12,351 nt of DNA from an uncultured Oscillospiraceae bacterium (GCA_900540305.1 UQFL01000055.1:1-12351); one strand, 5' to 3'; shown: positions 1-7,346, counted from the first letter of the stretch. Program-made: numbers and translations. Notes: generated by a model not told the origin, from the letters alone.

Positions 1-2
1 TA

Positions 3-27
3 AAAGCACCCTTTCGGGTGCTTTTTT
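3..27. terminator. Rho-independent terminator hairpin, copy 1 of a repeated hairpin
   Basis: A 9-bp stem AAAGCACCC / GGGTGCTTT closes a TTTC loop. It is followed by T's on the plus strand and has a shorter T-run on the minus strand. It directly abuts the stop codon of the minus-strand gene ending at 26, so it could end that operon. The same hairpin recurs at 1056 and 1215. Confidence 0.75.
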
Positions 28-415
28 AATATAAGTTTTTTTCTAAATTAATTTCCAAGTTATTCCTAGTATTTATTTCTATCTGACAAACCTTATCTAA
101 TAACACAGCAAATGCGTATAATAGCATCGAGGATAGTACCGATATTATTACACCCACAGCAAGAACAATTACCGCCGTTAGCCCATCATAATTATCATAA
201 ATTTGAAATGATGCAAATAAGGTTGACAATATTTCTAATATTAATATTAAAAATGAAAATATTTTAAGTTTACTAACAACATCTTTATATAAGCTGTTAA
301 CTTTTTTTAAAATTTGACTTTCTTCTTGAATGTCTACTTCTTCGTGAACATCTATTTCTTCATCAATTTTTGTATCTTCATTAATATAATTTTCTTCATC
401 AAATATTGCCTGCAT
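26..415 (-). CDS. small two-TM membrane protein with acidic N-terminus, unknown function
   Basis: I do not recognise this 129-residue protein. The open frame extends further upstream, but the start chosen is the ATG at 413-415 because a strong GGAGGAG ribosome binding site (425-431) sits 9 nt before it; an earlier start would overlap the neighbouring gene. Residues 1-40 are very acidic (many Asp/Glu). Two hydrophobic segments follow, at about 52-73 and 82-110, so the protein is probably a membrane protein with a charged soluble head. It is the second gene of a minus-strand pair, 31 bp after the gene ending at 447, and should share the promoter at 718-746. The function is unknown. Confidence 0.7.
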   Translation of the reverse strand: MQAIFDEENYINEDTKIDEEIDVHEEVDIQEESQILKKVNSLYKDVVSKLKIFSFLILILEILSTLFASFQIYDNYDGLTAVIVLAVGVIISVLSSMLLYAFAVLLDKVCQIEINTRNNLEINLEKNLY

Positions 416-446
416 TATATTTAACTCCTCCTTGTTAATAATACTC

Positions 447-671
447 TTATTCCATTGCCTCTCCCAACGCACCATATAAATCGTTAACCGAATCAGAATC
501 CGTACCAAATGCGTCTGCTGCAAAATCTACATCATCATCATATCCACTTCCATATCCGTATCTTCCTCCACTATTGTCACTTTGATAAGAAGAACTTCCC
601 GAAGAATCACAACTTTCGCAAATAATAATAATAACAAAAATGGCTACTATTATTAAAATAAATTTCTTCAT
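447..671 (-). CDS. small secreted or membrane-anchored protein with acidic C-terminus, unknown function
   Basis: A 74-residue protein starting at the ATG at 669-671, preceded by AAAGGAAG (679-686). The open frame continues upstream without a ribosome binding site, so the short start is preferred. Residues 1-18 form a hydrophobic signal or anchor segment after MKK. A Cys follows at residue 19 and another at 21, but neither sits in a standard lipobox, because the residue before is Ile or Ser with Glu two before. The rest is Ser/Gly/Tyr-rich and then Asp-rich, which is typical of an exported low-complexity domain. It is the first gene of the minus-strand pair, driven by the promoter at 718-746 and divergent from the XRE gene at 781. 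The family is not recognised. Confidence 0.65.
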   Translation of the reverse strand: MKKFILIIVAIFVIIIICESCDSSGSSSYQSDNSGGRYGYGSGYDDDVDFAADAFGTDSDSVNDLYGALGEAME

Positions 672-717
672 AAAAAACTTCCTTTGTATTATTTTGCTCC
701 TATATAAGTGCATTATT

Positions 718-746
718 ATAATAACACAAGTATACAATAATGTCAA
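718..746 (-). promoter_or_regulatory. sigma-A promoter for the minus-strand pair, with inverted repeat
   Basis: On the minus strand there is a perfect TTGACA (741-746), a 17-bp spacer and TATTAT (718-723). The region 711-742 also forms an imperfect inverted repeat with CATTATT arms. It could be an operator for the divergent XRE regulator; that role is inferred. Confidence 0.75.
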
Positions 747-780
747 TGGTTTGTTCCAATTTGAGTGCAAGGAGTTAAAA

Positions 781-1014
781 ATGAATATTGAATATGATAA
801 ACAAATTGGGAAAAATATTCGTTTCATAAGAAAAAGCAGGAAACTAACTCAAGAATTATTATCCGCCAAATTGCAACTTCTCGGATGTGATATAACACGA
901 AGTGCTGTTGCAAAAATTGAAGTTGGACAAAGACATTTGTATCCTGATGAGATTAAACTAATTAAAGAGATTTTACAGACGACATACGAAGAAATATTCG
1001 ATAGTAATCATTAA
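781..1014 (+). CDS. XRE-family (Cro/C1 type) transcriptional regulator
   Basis: A 77-residue protein made almost entirely of one helix-turn-helix domain. The start is the ATG at 781, with AAGGAG at 769-774; the longer upstream frame has no ribosome binding site and crosses the divergent promoter. Residues 8-70 give the expected pattern: IGKNIRFIRKSRKLTQELLS (scaffold and first HTH helix), then DITRSAVAKIEVGQR (recognition helix region) and a closing helix. It most likely binds as a dimer to the intergenic inverted repeat at 711-742, controlling itself and the divergent membrane-protein pair. This arrangement is typical, but the binding is not shown. The gene is followed by a strong terminator at 1056. 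Confidence 0.85.
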   Translation: MNIEYDKQIGKNIRFIRKSRKLTQELLSAKLQLLGCDITRSAVAKIEVGQRHLYPDEIKLIKEILQTTYEEIFDSNH

Positions 1015-1055
1015 ATAAATTAATAATTATAAATCTCTTTTAATGCAGAGTAAAA

Positions 1056-1081
1056 AAAGCACCCTTTCGGGTGCTTTTTTT
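1056..1081 (+). terminator. Rho-independent terminator, copy 2
   Basis: Stem AAAGCACCC / GGGTGCTTT with a TTTC loop and a run of T's; it ends the XRE transcript. It is part of a 33-bp direct repeat (1056-1088 and 1215-1247, one mismatch). Confidence 0.85.
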
Positions 1082-1088
1082 GGTGGAG
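1056..1088. repeat. 33-bp direct repeat, copy A (hairpin plus TTTTGGTGGAG)
   Basis: Identical to 1215-1247 except for one T/C change. The last 11 bases (1078-1088) form the att-like motif. The following bases GATAGCGG match the right-hand copy at 11934 (17 of 18 across 1078-1095). The 126 bp between the two repeats (1089-1214) hold no gene, only small GC-rich inverted repeats such as GCGCGCTTTGCGC. Confidence 0.8.
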
Positions 1089-1212
1089 ATAGCGGCAACC
1101 GCACTCCGCAGCGCGCTTTGCGCTTGCTTTGTGCGTTCTGCTTCATATTTTATGCGAAAAGCTTTGCTTCGCAAACTTTTCGATTATATGCGGTTTCAAT
1201 TACCGTCAAAAA

Positions 1213-2694
1213 TTAAAGCACCCTTTCGGGTGCTTCTTTTGGTGGAGTTAAAGATGATAAATCCGAAACATTATTTAATTCATCGAATGAGAGTTCTTTT
1301 GCACCGTCTTTGTAATTGAAATGAAATTCGATCTTGTCATCATAAAGGATAACCGCATTTACAAAACTGTCTATAAGCCTTCGTCTGTATTCTAACTTAT
1401 GAAAATCAAATTTTCTGAATTTATGAAACCAAAATTCAAGTTGATCTCTTGTCAGTTTAGGCTGTTTAATGTTCTCTTCCGCAATTTGTATCTCCAACTC
1501 TTCTTTGCGTTTTTCGAGTTCGTCCAGCCTTTGCTTAGTTGATTTTGTGATTATTCCCTGCTCAATGGCGTTAATCATATTTTTTATAGACTTTTCAGTT
1601 TCGGAAAGTTCTTTTTGCAGAATCGGAACCGTTGTATTTTCACCTTCCAGAGTCTTTAAAATACTGTCAATAATCCGCTCTATCAGATCATCGTCCATTA
1701 TTGTATCCATGACTTGTTGAACAACAATGTTTTCTATCCAATCCTTTTTAACTGCTTTTTTATCGCAGCTTTTCGTGCGTTTTGCATTGACACATTTATA
1801 GTAGGAATAGCGATTGCCTTTTGCGCGTCCGCTTTCGCCGACCATAAAGGACATACATTTGCCGCAATAGAGTTTTGTGGTTAAAAGATAATCGTCCTCT
1901 GCCTTATGTCTGGCAGGGGCTCTTTTGCTTTTTGCAAGTATTTGTTGAACATCGTCAAACACATCTTGAGAAACTATTGCAGGAATGCCGTTTGGAATAA
2001 CAGTACCGCTGTAAATATATTCACCTATGTATCTGCGGTTCGTTAAAATTCTGGCAATGTTACTCACCTTAAACTTACTGCCTCGCTGTGTTCTAAAGCC
2101 TTTGTTATTGAGTAAATCAGCAATTTCCTGCTGCGTCATTCCGCTTTTATAGCTTTCAAAAATTTCACGAACAATCGGCGCGGTCATCGGGTCTATCTGA
2201 TAATGCTGTTCACTGTCAATACGATAACCCAAAGCAAGTGACCCGCCGTTGTATTTACATTTCAAAGCATTTTCTGTTAAACCTCTGTTTATCTTTTCCG
2301 CAAGTTCAACCGAATAATATTCAGCCATACCTTCCAGCACGGATTCCAGGATAATGCCTTCAGCTCCTTCGCTTATGGCTTCCGTAGCGGATATTACACG
2401 AACATTATTCTTTTTAAGGATATTTTTATAGTGAGCAGAGTCATAACGATTGCGGGCAAAGCGGTCGAGTTTCCAAACGATAATAACATCAAACAAACCT
2501 TTGGAACTGTCATTTATCATCTGCTGAAATGCCGGACGGTTGTCTGTCTTTGCGGACAACGCACGGTCGATATATGAATCAATAATTCGAATGTCATTCT
2601 TTTCAGCAAACGCTTTGCATTCACGCAACTGACCGTCAATCGACTCTTCACGCTGATTGTCGCTTGAGTATCGCGCGTAGATCACACCGTTCAT
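1213..2694 (-). CDS. large serine recombinase (resolvase/TnpX-TndX type)
   Basis: A 493-residue site-specific recombinase, probably the integration/excision enzyme of the element. Residues 1-140 form the catalytic resolvase domain, with YARYSS giving the nucleophile Ser10 and Arg8, and LDRFAR at 76-81. Residues 155-255 form the Recombinase domain (LGYRID... RRYIGEYIYSG). A zinc ribbon follows (Cys277, Cys280, Cys301, Cys310), then a coiled coil at about 350-405 and a C-terminal segment, as in large serine integrases. The start at the ATG at 2692-2694 has GAGGTGA close upstream, and a consensus promoter lies at 2713-2741. Its last codons read through the att-like motif and the terminator hairpin (1215-1247), so the extreme C-terminus is encoded by the junction sequence. 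All key residues are present and it looks intact. Confidence 0.93.
   Translation of the reverse strand: MNGVIYARYSSDNQREESIDGQLRECKAFAEKNDIRIIDSYIDRALSAKTDNRPAFQQMINDSSKGLFDVIIVWKLDRFARNRYDSAHYKNILKKNNVRVISATEAISEGAEGIILESVLEGMAEYYSVELAEKINRGLTENALKCKYNGGSLALGYRIDSEQHYQIDPMTAPIVREIFESYKSGMTQQEIADLLNNKGFRTQRGSKFKVSNIARILTNRRYIGEYIYSGTVIPNGIPAIVSQDVFDDVQQILAKSKRAPARHKAEDDYLLTTKLYCGKCMSFMVGESGRAKGNRYSYYKCVNAKRTKSCDKKAVKKDWIENIVVQQVMDTIMDDDLIERIIDSILKTLEGENTTVPILQKELSETEKSIKNMINAIEQGIITKSTKQRLDELEKRKEELEIQIAEENIKQPKLTRDQLEFWFHKFRKFDFHKLEYRRRLIDSFVNAVILYDDKIEFHFNYKDGAKELSFDELNNVSDLSSLTPPKEAPERVL
1215..1247. repeat. 33-bp direct repeat, copy B: terminator plus left att-like site
   Basis: Contains the hairpin GCACCC-TTTC-GGGTGC and the 11-bp motif TTTTGGTGGAG (1237-1247). 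On the minus strand the hairpin is followed by TTTAATTTTT, so it also serves as the terminator of the recombinase gene, overlapping its stop codon. It is the candidate left junction of the element. Confidence 0.65.
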
Positions 2695-2712
2695 AACATC
2701 ACCTCAATCAGC

Positions 2713-2741
2713 ATATTAGCGCGCAAAAGAATTTTTGTCAA
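2713..2741 (-). promoter_or_regulatory. promoter of the serine recombinase gene
   Basis: On the minus strand: TTGACA (2736-2741), a 17-bp spacer containing GCGCGC, and TAATAT (2713-2718). It starts only 6 bp past the stop codon of the preceding gene and gives a very short leader of about 12 nt. Confidence 0.75.
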
Positions 2742-2746
2742 CAGTG

Positions 2747-3889
2747 CTATTTATTATTTTTAGGTTTAAAATCAAATGCACATATTATTCTGCTTCTTTG
2801 CACATCCTCTTGCCTAACTGAGCAATATCCTTTAGCGCTTGTTTTAGAAAGAGTGAAATTTTTACATTCCAAACATTTTCGTCTTTCCTTTTTCTTTCCG
2901 TGACCATCACAAGCAATCAATTTATAACTAACAATATAATTCTGTAGATTTTTAGGATTAGTGCAAATTTCAATAGACTCTTTTTTGTCGTTATGTAAAG
3001 TAAATTTGATATTATTTTTATTATCTGTCATCATATTCATATCATTTAATAAATGGCAAGTTTTATTGTATTCATTGACGGTTTGCGCATCAAGCTCATC
3101 TATGAAATTGAGGATACTACTCATTATACTGTTATTTAAACCATATCCACCATGCCCATATTCATAATATATATGACCTTTAAATTCTTCTTTTTGGAAT
3201 ACGATATCAACAACATAATCTCTCATTTTATAATCATCTGAAACATCATGATTTAGAGGTGAAAGTTTTGCATATTTTTGTAACTTATCATCAAATTCTT
3301 TTTTCCAATTAGGATAATTAATTTTATTTTCAATTTTTTCTTCTCTTGTTAAGCGTTCATTTGTGGATTGCTTTATTTCATCAAGTGTGCCGTTATGCCT
3401 TTTTAAGAATTCATTTTTACATTTAACAATATCAGGAATATCAACAGTTGTCACATTTTCAAAATATTTCGCAGGGATACAAAGTTTACTTGAAAAATCA
3501 CCAATTCTTTTTAAAGGTGTTCCATGCATATGTGCATAACGCAAAACAGTTTCAGGTACGCCTAATGCTTCTGCAATTTCATGCGGATAACTCAATCCAT
3601 ACACTTGCTCAACAAGTTCAAAAATGTCCAATTTTATTGGGACATTCTGCTCATCAAGTTCAATAAGATGTAATAATTGATTTAATTCTACATGATTTCG
3701 CCTAAATTTATTTTTAAAGTACCAAGGCAAATTGGAAGTAATAAAATCATAGTGTTCATCATTTATTTGCCAGTCTTCACACACACTATTTAAATCTTCA
3801 ATTTTGCTACCATATTTCTCGCCACCAGCACATAATCCATTAAAATTAAATTCACAAGTCCTGCAAGATTTATCTAAATGTAATTTCAT
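2747..3889 (-). CDS. protein with cysteine clusters at both ends and an HTH-like middle, unknown function
   Basis: A 380-residue protein that I do not recognise. The start ATG at 3887-3889 has a strong AGGAGG before it. Two probable metal sites frame the protein. The N-terminal one is Cys9-x2-Cys12-x7-Cys20-x16-Cys37 with Trp40; the C-terminal one is Cys339-x2-Cys342-x13-Cys356-x13-Cys370 with Phe372. Both resemble the small cysteine motifs seen in many clostridial and phage proteins. Residues about 95-145 (PHEIAEALGVPETVLRYAH, then KLCIPAKYF) look like an XRE-like helix-turn-helix, which suggests nucleic-acid binding. The middle is charged and soluble, with no TM segment. It lies downstream of the DUF2971 gene on the same strand, so the two may form a cassette. 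The function is inferred only loosely. Confidence 0.75.
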   Translation of the reverse strand: MKLHLDKSCRTCEFNFNGLCAGGEKYGSKIEDLNSVCEDWQINDEHYDFITSNLPWYFKNKFRRNHVELNQLLHLIELDEQNVPIKLDIFELVEQVYGLSYPHEIAEALGVPETVLRYAHMHGTPLKRIGDFSSKLCIPAKYFENVTTVDIPDIVKCKNEFLKRHNGTLDEIKQSTNERLTREEKIENKINYPNWKKEFDDKLQKYAKLSPLNHDVSDDYKMRDYVVDIVFQKEEFKGHIYYEYGHGGYGLNNSIMSSILNFIDELDAQTVNEYNKTCHLLNDMNMMTDNKNNIKFTLHNDKKESIEICTNPKNLQNYIVSYKLIACDGHGKKKERRKCLECKNFTLSKTSAKGYCSVRQEDVQRSRIICAFDFKPKNNK

Positions 3890-4112
3890 TTCATATCCTC
3901 CTGTTTTTAACTCCGAACAAGTTGAAAGTTATATATTAATAAATGCACCTTTTTAATATGTTGCTCAAGCAAGTCAATTCAACAAAATTTAATCTTTTCA
4001 ATATTGAAATTGATTTATCATGACCGACAATAACATACGCATTAAATAGATTGATATCAAGATTTTCTTTAGAATATTTATGCAAATAGATGCACTTTCA
4101 AATATAACTTGA

Positions 4113-5102
4113 TCAATATCTTATAGGAATGTTTGATTTATGTATTTTAATGTTTTTATACCCCATTGTATCAATAAGTTCACGGACACTATCCTTTGCT
4201 ATTTCAAATTCCATCATTGGCGAAATAGTTATCCTAGAGATTGAATCTTCCTTAAGTTTAACTTTTAAAATGGGAACAACTAGTCCATTTTTTATTACAA
4301 AGTCATCTTTGATTTGTTTATTATTTTCGCCAAAGTAATGAGTCTTGTCTTTGTGTACACGATTATCACTAAACTCTAATACTATTCTGTATTCTTTTTC
4401 ATGAGAAAACTTATCACTTTTATAAAACATTCCTTTATGGTCAATATAACTACGCAATTTAAATTTTATTTGTTCAAACCTATTTAATCTTGAGAAATTA
4501 CTGTGCTCAAGAACATCAAACAAATTATTTATTTCCTGGTCTTGGTCTTTTTTTGAGTACAAAACTTTACCATAATACACAAAAAAGGAGTCAAGGTGTC
4601 TTTTATCTTCTGTATCAAATGATTTTAATAATTTCTGCATATTAAATCCTATATTATAACCCTGATAAAATCCATTATTCACATAATAATTCCACATTGA
4701 TAAGGAATCACCGTCTATTGAAGTGCAAAAAACAAACGCGCGATCATTATTATAATGATATTTTAAATTAAGATTATAATTAATATGATTGGTATTCAGT
4801 TTTCGTATATCATTAATATTATTTTCTTTAACTAAATCATTAAAAGCATCACATGTTAATGGGTATTTTTCATGGTTTGCGTCAACAAACTCAACCATTC
4901 TTTTCACCACAAATATTGGCTCAGATTTATCGTTTAGATACCTAATATCCGTAAAATAAAGTTCTTTGCTTTTGATTATAGATAGAAAGGAATTCGGAGA
5001 TGTATAATGATATTTTAATGTATCCCCGTTTTTATCAATTTCTTCATCACCTGGTTTAAAACATTTTATGAAAAATGAATTAAAATGCGAATTATCATAC
5101 AT
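4113..5102 (-). CDS. DUF2971-family protein
   Basis: A 329-residue soluble protein with the hallmarks of DUF2971 (PF11185). Early on it has YHYTSPNSFLSIIKSKELYF and TDIRYLND (31-58), in the middle FCTSIDGDSLSMWNYY (125-140) with GYNIGFN after it, and later EKEYRIVLEF (235-244). DUF2971 proteins are often found in phage-defence or abortive-infection neighbourhoods, and their role is not settled. The HYT / CTS..SMWNYY / KEYRI series, with His32 and Glu237, loosely recalls the H-Y-E layout of ADP-ribosyltransferase-like folds; this is my inference. The start ATG at 5100-5102 has GAGGAC upstream, and a good promoter lies at 5183-5211. The protein looks full length. Confidence 0.8.
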   Translation of the reverse strand: MYDNSHFNSFFIKCFKPGDEEIDKNGDTLKYHYTSPNSFLSIIKSKELYFTDIRYLNDKSEPIFVVKRMVEFVDANHEKYPLTCDAFNDLVKENNINDIRKLNTNHINYNLNLKYHYNNDRAFVFCTSIDGDSLSMWNYYVNNGFYQGYNIGFNMQKLLKSFDTEDKRHLDSFFVYYGKVLYSKKDQDQEINNLFDVLEHSNFSRLNRFEQIKFKLRSYIDHKGMFYKSDKFSHEKEYRIVLEFSDNRVHKDKTHYFGENNKQIKDDFVIKNGLVVPILKVKLKEDSISRITISPMMEFEIAKDSVRELIDTMGYKNIKIHKSNIPIRY

Positions 5103-5167
5103 TGATTTGTCCTCGTTAAATTACTAATTTTATTCATAGTATTAGCCTTATAACTATTAAGACATTA

Positions 5168-5617
5168 CTAATTACATTTTTGATTATATGATATTTTTAA
5201 AAATAACTCAATATATTTATGTTTAGTAAGAATATAATCTTTTAATTTATATTTCTCACATCGTTCTTCTTTGTTTTTAGTGACGGCTACTACATTGTCA
5301 TAATAAACTGCCATAAGAATCTGGGCAAAATAGCAGCCATAATGCTTAATAAAAAAATGCCATCATTGCATTTGTCTCTGTGGTGCAAATATATAAATCA
5401 CAATCATTTTCAATATCGCCAAAAGCATCTGACAGCATTTTACCGTCAAATCACCGCAAGTTACAATCCCGATTATCTTGTTATGATATTCTACTATGTA
5501 TTTGCTGTCATCACCTAAATTAGTAGGTATTTCGCCCTGAATAATAGTTGCACCACGATTTAATTTTAATAAAACGGCAACTTTTTGGAAATATAAATTG
5601 GCAATATCCGTGGTGCC
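5168..5617 (-). pseudogene. frameshifted remnant of an unrecognised gene
   Basis: This gene-poor stretch holds a broken coding sequence. Frame 1 runs from 5617 to about 5439 (TTDIANLYFQKVAVLLKLNR and onward). Sense then continues in a second frame from 5438 (MLSDAFGDIENDCDLYICTT) until a TAA at 5346-5348. At a run of seven T's (5351-5357) it returns to the first frame and reads FFIKHYGCYFAQILMAVYYD through to TAG at 5168-5170. The two breaks, at an A-run and a T-run, compensate each other, so about 149 residues can be reconstructed. Upstream, TAG and TAA stops at 5618-5623 and an inverted repeat cut off the N-terminal part. I cannot name the family. The promoter of the DUF2971 gene has formed within its tail. 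Confidence 0.6.
5183..5211 (-). promoter_or_regulatory. promoter of the DUF2971 gene
   Basis: On the minus strand: TTGAGT (5206-5211), a 17-bp spacer and TATAAT (5183-5188). The leader would be about 75 nt. The promoter lies inside the 3' end of an older broken gene. Confidence 0.65.
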
Positions 5618-5640
5618 CTATTACACCACGGATATTGCCA
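5599..5640. repeat. 17-bp perfect inverted repeat
   Basis: TGGCAATATCCGTGGTG (5599-5615) is exactly reverse-complemented at 5624-5640, around an 8-nt loop. On the minus strand it is followed by AATTTATATTT, so it may act as a terminator for the operon ending at 5744. It also marks where the pseudogene loses its N-terminal frame. From 5641 to 5743 there is only short, more GC-rich debris without a credible gene. Confidence 0.75.
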
Positions 5641-5743
5641 AAGTCTTTTAAGTCAGCATATTGTCCAACTTCACCGCAATGCCGTTGCCGCTGTAGGCGG
5701 GAGACATACGCAATGGAAGTACGGGTTGTTTGCAGAAAATGTC

Positions 5744-5992
5744 TTATAACCTCGTAAGTTGAAAAATATAAAAGCCCTCTTTATCTAATTCGTTAACGAA
5801 TTCTTTGAATTTTTCATAGTTTTTAAGATCGGATTCGGAATAATTCAAACTCAAATCATATTTTTCATTTATATCCTTACATAAATACTTAGAATAGGAA
5901 ATTAAAATTCCGGATTTTTTGTCTTTTTCCATAATAACATAGCTGTCGTTTCTTGTAACTTCATTGTAATATTCAGTAGTAATCTTGCACAT
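5744..5992 (-). CDS. small hypothetical protein, last gene of the SPFH operon
   Basis: An 82-residue protein starting at the ATG at 5990-5992, with AAAGGAG (5999-6005) well placed. It is charged and soluble with no TM segment. The predicted secondary structure is mixed: an N-terminal beta-rich part (YVIMEKDKKSGILISYSKYL) and a C-terminal helix ending in a hydrophobic tail. I do not recognise a family. It lies 30 bp after the zinc-ribbon membrane protein and points the same way, so it is probably the last gene of the operon starting at 9188. Its codon use is AT-rich like its immediate neighbours. Confidence 0.65.
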   Translation of the reverse strand: MCKITTEYYNEVTRNDSYVIMEKDKKSGILISYSKYLCKDINEKYDLSLNYSESDLKNYEKFKEFVNELDKEGFYIFQLTRL

Positions 5993-6022
5993 ACCATTCT
6001 CCTTTATTCAATAATCCGCCTT

Positions 6023-7060
6023 TTATTTGGTCTTTTTTACTGTTTCATAAATTATTCTTCCGATAACTGCGGTAATGATTGGTCCTCCCGCAAGTATGAA
6101 TATTCCTGAAAACAGGATATGATTGGATTTATCGCCAAAATCCATTAGAAGAGGTGAAAACATAACTGCAAGACCGCCAATTATTTCAATTGCCACAAAC
6201 ACGACAATAGCTTTCGATATTCTTTCTAGTGATTTTTCTTTTGAATTCTTGTTTGATGCGGAGTTTCTTGGAGTATTTGCATTGATTAACGGCACATAAT
6301 TCGGATCTAATGCTTTTATTCTTTTTTCTGTCGCTATTAACTCGTTTGAGTGAAATCGTAATGTTATATTGACAAATTCTTTTCTTATAGTATCGAGCAA
6401 TAAATAGTTTTTAACATATGATTTCAAATAGGAGATCACTACTTGTGTCGAATTTTCGGCAAAATATTTTTCTAAAAGGTCTGCCATGTTTTTTTGAAGC
6501 TCGGCAACAGCATATGTTCGATCTTGGAGATCTGAAATAGAGTCATTTAATTGTGAAAATTTTCTATAGTGAGATTTTGCCCAATAGATATCGCGCTCAC
6601 AAAGCATATCGATTTTTGCAATTATTTCTTTTGCAAGACTCCATTTTTCCTCTGACGTTTTGTCGCTCTTGTCAATTAAATCGAATACACTGTCTAATGA
6701 ATTAGCAAGGCGAATCACTGAATTCGACATATTTTTCAAATTAGTTTGTTCAGCTTTGAAGTAATTAAAATAAAATAATGCTTCCCAATCATTTGGATTT
6801 TCAAATGTAATCATTTCATAATATTTAGACGCTAATTCAGCATTATTATCATCTTTTGCACGCCTCGCCATTATATACAGGTTCTTTACTTTATCTGAAC
6901 TATCTACCCTTACGGTACCTTGAACATCAACAGTTCCTTCAATCATCATTCTCCTTGCTTCTTCTACAGAATATTTACAGCCGCAAGATTGACATACAAA
7001 GACACCCTCTTGTTTCATTAAATCAGTACTACCGCACATTTCACAAGTAAGTTGTTTCAT
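6023..7060 (-). CDS. zinc-ribbon protein with helical repeat region and two C-terminal TM segments
   Basis: A 345-residue membrane protein. Residues 1-28 form a zinc ribbon, Cys6-x2-Cys9 and Cys23-x2-Cys26 (MKQLTCEMCGSTDL ... FVCQSCGCKY). Residues 55-260 are all-helical and TPR-like (SKYYEMITFENPNDWEALFY). Two TM segments follow at about 283-308 and 316-338, with a basic tail. The start ATG has GGAGG nearby in the 4-bp gap after the preceding gene. The layout of zinc ribbon, helical repeats and TM recalls the YdjG/YdjH-like partners of SPFH proteins in Firmicutes (B. subtilis pspA-ydjGHI); I infer a membrane-bound partner of the SPFH protein at 8061. Its zinc ribbon is nearly the same as that of the neighbour at 7065. 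Confidence 0.75.
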   Translation of the reverse strand: MKQLTCEMCGSTDLMKQEGVFVCQSCGCKYSVEEARRMMIEGTVDVQGTVRVDSSDKVKNLYIMARRAKDDNNAELASKYYEMITFENPNDWEALFYFNYFKAEQTNLKNMSNSVIRLANSLDSVFDLIDKSDKTSEEKWSLAKEIIAKIDMLCERDIYWAKSHYRKFSQLNDSISDLQDRTYAVAELQKNMADLLEKYFAENSTQVVISYLKSYVKNYLLLDTIRKEFVNITLRFHSNELIATEKRIKALDPNYVPLINANTPRNSASNKNSKEKSLERISKAIVVFVAIEIIGGLAVMFSPLLMDFGDKSNHILFSGIFILAGGPIITAVIGRIIYETVKKTK

Positions 7061-7064
7061 TTTT

Positions 7065-7307
7065 CTACTCCTCCAAATTTATTTTAATAATTTCTGTTTT
7101 CTTATCTGTGGTTTTAAGTTTTTTGACCTTTTCTGCTATTTCTTCTTCAAGATCTGATAGAACTTCGTTGCTCATTGAATCGCTAAAATGGATTTTCTCG
7201 GCAAGTTTTGTAAGAGCCATTTTTGTTCCGCAGTTTTGGCACGCAAAAAATCCGTCCTGTTTGATTAAATCGGTACTTCCGCACATTTCGCATACAAGCT
7301 GCTTCAT
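7065..7307 (-). CDS. short zinc-ribbon protein, paralog of the next gene's N-terminus
   Basis: An 80-residue protein. The frame is open from 7337, but the ATG at 7305-7307 is preceded by AAGGAG and begins with MKQLVCEMCGSTDLIKQ, which aligns with the first residues of the 6023 gene, so this start is preferred. Cys6, Cys9, Cys23 and Cys26 form the zinc ribbon; the rest is a charged, probably coiled-coil helix (LEEEIAEKVKKLKTTDKKTE) with no TM. It is probably a soluble regulatory or adaptor copy of the longer zinc-ribbon protein. Its stop is 4 bp from the start of the 6023 gene, and the ribosome binding site of that gene overlaps the last codons here, implying coupled translation. Confidence 0.7.
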   Translation of the reverse strand: MKQLVCEMCGSTDLIKQDGFFACQNCGTKMALTKLAEKIHFSDSMSNEVLSDLEEEIAEKVKKLKTTDKKTEIIKINLEE

Positions 7308-7346
7308 TTCTTTCTCCTTAGATTTTATTTCATTCATTTAGCTTTT

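Noticed and set aside
447..671. Lipoprotein assignment for the 74-residue protein
   Set aside because: Cys19 and Cys21 do not sit in a usual lipobox, so only a signal or anchor segment is claimed.
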